The notes beneath the pieces are model-generated. The model searched no databases, had not been told where the DNA came from, and was given only the letters and a program-made list of their open reading frames with translations. Shown one piece after another: positions 61,894-64,000 of a stretch of 64,000 bases of DNA. Both the position numbers and the translations under genes were made by a program. The DNA lies in assembly GCA_937879855.1 (NCBI GenBank), contig CALFMO010000006.1:186001-250000 (forward strand). The letters run 5' to 3'. This stretch comes from an uncultured Acidobacteriaceae bacterium. Its GTDB lineage: Bacteria > Acidobacteriota > Terriglobia > Terriglobales > Acidobacteriaceae. Positions within the stretch are counted from its first letter, which is position 1. Every line of letters begins with the position of its first letter.

Positions 61894-63819
61894 ATGAAAC
61901 TCCAACTTGGCTTGCTTCATTTAGATCAACGCGTGGCGACGCCAGATGACTTCGAAAGGCTCTTGGGAGAATTCGGCAAGAGGCCCGCAGAAACCGCTGG
62001 TGAAGTCTTTGATCGTTCTTTACTCATGATGTATCGCGGAGACCATGTCTCTCCGGAGGACAACTTTGAAGTCCAACCGCTGCGGTTGGGGCCATACGTC
62101 CTGACCTGGGACGGTCGCCTCGACAACCGAGACGAATTGGCCGAGCGCGTCGGAATAAACAACCCCGAGAGCGTTTCCGATCCAACGATTGTGTTGAAGG
62201 CGTACGACGTGCTCGGGGATCGCGTATTCGCTGATTTGGTCGGGGAATTTGCCCTGGTGCTTTGGTGCAGCAAAACACAATCGCTCCACTTTGCCCGCTC
62301 TGCCTGTGGTGCACGAACTCTCTACTATGTCATCGGCAGAAATATCCTCGTTTGGTCGAGCGATTTCGCCCATCTGGTCAGAAATACCGGAGTCGATCTC
62401 GCGGTAAATGACAATTATGTCGCCGAGTACCTGTTTTCTCAGCCAGATGCGAAAACCACTCCTCTCGCGAAAGTCCACGTGGTCCATCCAAACCGTCTTG
62501 TCGAATTTAAGGACGGTTGCGTCAAGCACGCACGCGAATTGTGGAACCCGACTTGCGTTCCTGCGCTTCGGTATCGCACGGATGGAGAGTATGAGGAGCA
62601 CTTCCGGCAAATGCTAGAGGAAGCGGTTCGAGTGCGACTCCGGACGAAACGTCCTGTTTTTGCTGAACTCAGTGGTGGACTCGATTCGTCCTCGATCGTG
62701 TTAATGGCCGACAGAATTCTACGAAGCCAGGATCGGTCCCCTGATTACCTGCAAACCACGTCATGTGTCTACGAGCAGTCTCAGACCTGTGATGAGCGTC
62801 CTTTCATTCGTGCCGTTGAGGAAAAGCGCGGCGCCAGCACACGGCTCGTGCGCGAGCAGGACCAGAGAATCACGCTGGGTTTGGACGATCCACAATTCAC
62901 GGGGCTCCCCAACGCGCTTCACTGCTTTCCTGGTAGGTATCAAACGGTTGCTGCTCTTATGCAACAGTACAATGCGCGCGTGCTGCTGACCGGCCGCGGG
63001 GGAGATCACCTCTTTTGGAGTGAGCCGGATGGCACGGGCATTGTGGCCGACGAACTTCGCAGAGCCAATGTCTTCAGAGCGCACACGGAGTGCCGCAAGT
63101 GGAGTCGCGCTACAAACTCTCCTTATTATGAGTTGCTCTTAAGCAGAGCACTTCCACTGGCCTTCGACAGCCTTTTTCCAGGAAGGTCTCGGTACAAGCG
63201 ACCCAAGCCGCCGACATGGTTGCACCCAAGACATCAGCCGCGGTTTCGATCGACTCACTCAGATTTCGACTCCTACACCACCTGGCGCGGCGCTCCAAGC
63301 AAACGAGCGCAGGTGTTCTTTCTGGAGCATATGTTTCGATATCTCAGCTCCGGCTTTTTGCAGGAATATGATGCCATTTATTTTTCCCATCCCTATTCCC
63401 ACAGGCCTCTTGTCGAGTTTTGTCTTGCCACACCGCTCTCCCAGTTTCTCCGCAATGGCCAGACCAGATGCTTGATGCGTCGCGCTTTGCACGAGTTATT
63501 GCCTGGCAAGATAGCTAGACGTGCAAGCAAGGGTCTTCTCGATGAGGGAATCACCAGAGCATTGAAAAGAGAGTGGCACCGTGTCTTGGGCGTCATGCAT
63601 TGGCAAGTCTGCGAACGGGAGTATGTGACGCACCCGCGTCTTATGGCGGCCCTTAATCAAGCGCGCCTCGGAATTCTTGATTTGACCGGACCTTTGCTAC
63701 GCCTCTTTTCGATGGAGCGTTGGTTGCGCTCGTTGAGCTATGTGCGATCGGACAAGACGCTCGAGCGACCGTCTTCCGCACCTTGGACTGGCTTCGTTCT
63801 GCGGCTTGAACAAGGTTAG
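61894..63819 (+). CDS. Lasso peptide macrolactam cyclase (asparagine-synthetase-like C protein)
   Basis: 641 residues. The N-terminal glutaminase-like domain (~1-210) lacks the catalytic Cys2 (starts Met-Lys-Leu), as in lasso cyclases that do not use glutamine. The synthetase domain has the PP-loop ELSGGLDSSSIV (Ser260-Asp264), which adenylates the ring Asp/Glu side chain before attack by the core N-terminus. VLLTGRGGDHLFW and ASKGLLDEGI are further family-typical stretches. It lies directly after B and 56 bp before the candidate precursor. Confidence 0.9.
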   Translation: MKLQLGLLHLDQRVATPDDFERLLGEFGKRPAETAGEVFDRSLLMMYRGDHVSPEDNFEVQPLRLGPYVLTWDGRLDNRDELAERVGINNPESVSDPTIVLKAYDVLGDRVFADLVGEFALVLWCSKTQSLHFARSACGARTLYYVIGRNILVWSSDFAHLVRNTGVDLAVNDNYVAEYLFSQPDAKTTPLAKVHVVHPNRLVEFKDGCVKHARELWNPTCVPALRYRTDGEYEEHFRQMLEEAVRVRLRTKRPVFAELSGGLDSSSIVLMADRILRSQDRSPDYLQTTSCVYEQSQTCDERPFIRAVEEKRGASTRLVREQDQRITLGLDDPQFTGLPNALHCFPGRYQTVAALMQQYNARVLLTGRGGDHLFWSEPDGTGIVADELRRANVFRAHTECRKWSRATNSPYYELLLSRALPLAFDSLFPGRSRYKRPKPPTWLHPRHQPRFRSTHSDFDSYTTWRGAPSKRAQVFFLEHMFRYLSSGFLQEYDAIYFSHPYSHRPLVEFCLATPLSQFLRNGQTRCLMRRALHELLPGKIARRASKGLLDEGITRALKREWHRVLGVMHWQVCEREYVTHPRLMAALNQARLGILDLTGPLLRLFSMERWLRSLSYVRSDKTLERPSSAPWTGFVLRLEQG

Positions 63820-63875
63820 TCCGGAGCTTCCACCAACCCCGGACATTTGTTGTTTCGGTGGAGAAAGGAAAAACC

Positions 63876-64000
63876 ATGGAGTACACAACGCCAGTAATCG
63901 AAGTCGCGGGTCCTGCAAGGGAGCTCATCCAAGCTTCCATGGGCCCACGAACTGACGGTGACGGCTACATTTACAGTCAGGGCCTAGTCTGCAACCCCGA
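63876..64000 (+). CDS. Candidate lasso peptide precursor (A), cut by window edge
   Basis: 41 complete codons are visible, then the window ends. ATG 63876 has a good GGAGAAAGGA site 7-16 nt upstream. The leader shows Tyr3-x2-Pro6-x-Ile8-x3-Gly12-x4-Leu17, the YxxPxLxxxGxxxxL pattern recognised by lasso RRE proteins. The likely core is GPRTDGDGYIYSQGLVCNP and on. Gly23 with Ser21 at -2 (a Thr-like place) is the best first residue, and Asp29 the best ring acceptor (7-residue ring). Met22 or Ser21 as first residue would give 8 or 9. Downstream copies may exist outside. Confidence 0.75.
   Translation, partial: MEYTTPVIEVAGPARELIQASMGPRTDGDGYIYSQGLVCNP

Overview
The window looks like an accessory-rich chromosomal stretch of an Acidobacteriota bacterium, probably class Terriglobia. 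This is inferred from several features together: orphan MacB/FtsX-type permeases, a secreted beta-propeller lyase-like protein, TIG/PPC-repeat and RHS/YD-repeat giants, a CHAT-TPR protein, and mid-range GC. No rRNA, tRNA, CRISPR array or intact insertion sequence was seen.

Layout. Positions 1-4.7 kb hold DNA-repair-type genes: a four-Cys PD-(D/E)XK nuclease, a dinB polymerase remnant and a LigD-type ATP-dependent ligase, plus a beta-propeller protein. Positions 4.7-20.7 kb (minus strand) form RHS locus 1: a 5.5-kb TIG/PPC-repeat secreted protein, a 5.2-kb Kelch/Ig/RHS protein, and behind its 3' end a run of small membrane proteins, three OB-like-domain paralogues, an orphan RHS C-terminal tip and a broken RHS fragment. 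Positions 21-24 kb hold decayed genes (frameshifted SRAP, frameshifted nuclease-like gene), a DinB/YfiT protein and a small orphan protein. Positions 24-28.7 kb are a compact minus-strand operon: a small Cys-rich secreted peptide, two tandem paralogous thioredoxin-like proteins, and an FtsX-type permease. Positions 29-37.8 kb form RHS locus 2, again followed by small membrane genes and degenerate copies.

Positions 38-48.5 kb contain poorly characterised small genes: Cys-rich secreted peptides with a CCGxPxCxPxxPC signature, a tandem RHH-like regulator, a multi-helix membrane protein, and a second MacB-like permease. Positions 49-54 kb are a response regulator / histidine kinase / porin / cupredoxin operon. 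Positions 54-59 kb have a sigma-like factor, zinc-finger anti-sigma-like proteins and a CHAT-TPR protein. Positions 59-64 kb are a lasso-peptide cluster: a divergent ABC exporter, a fused RRE-protease (B1-B2), a cyclase (C) and a candidate precursor (A) that runs off the right edge.

Three things stand out. First, the lasso cluster has an unclassified precursor. Second, two RHS loci share an upstream module and both carry downstream arrays of decayed tip/membrane-protein cassettes. Third, a recurrent AT-rich two-part motif (half-sites like CATATATG and TATGTACAT) lies upstream of many of the small, taxonomically obscure genes and of both RHS loci, which suggests a common regulon.
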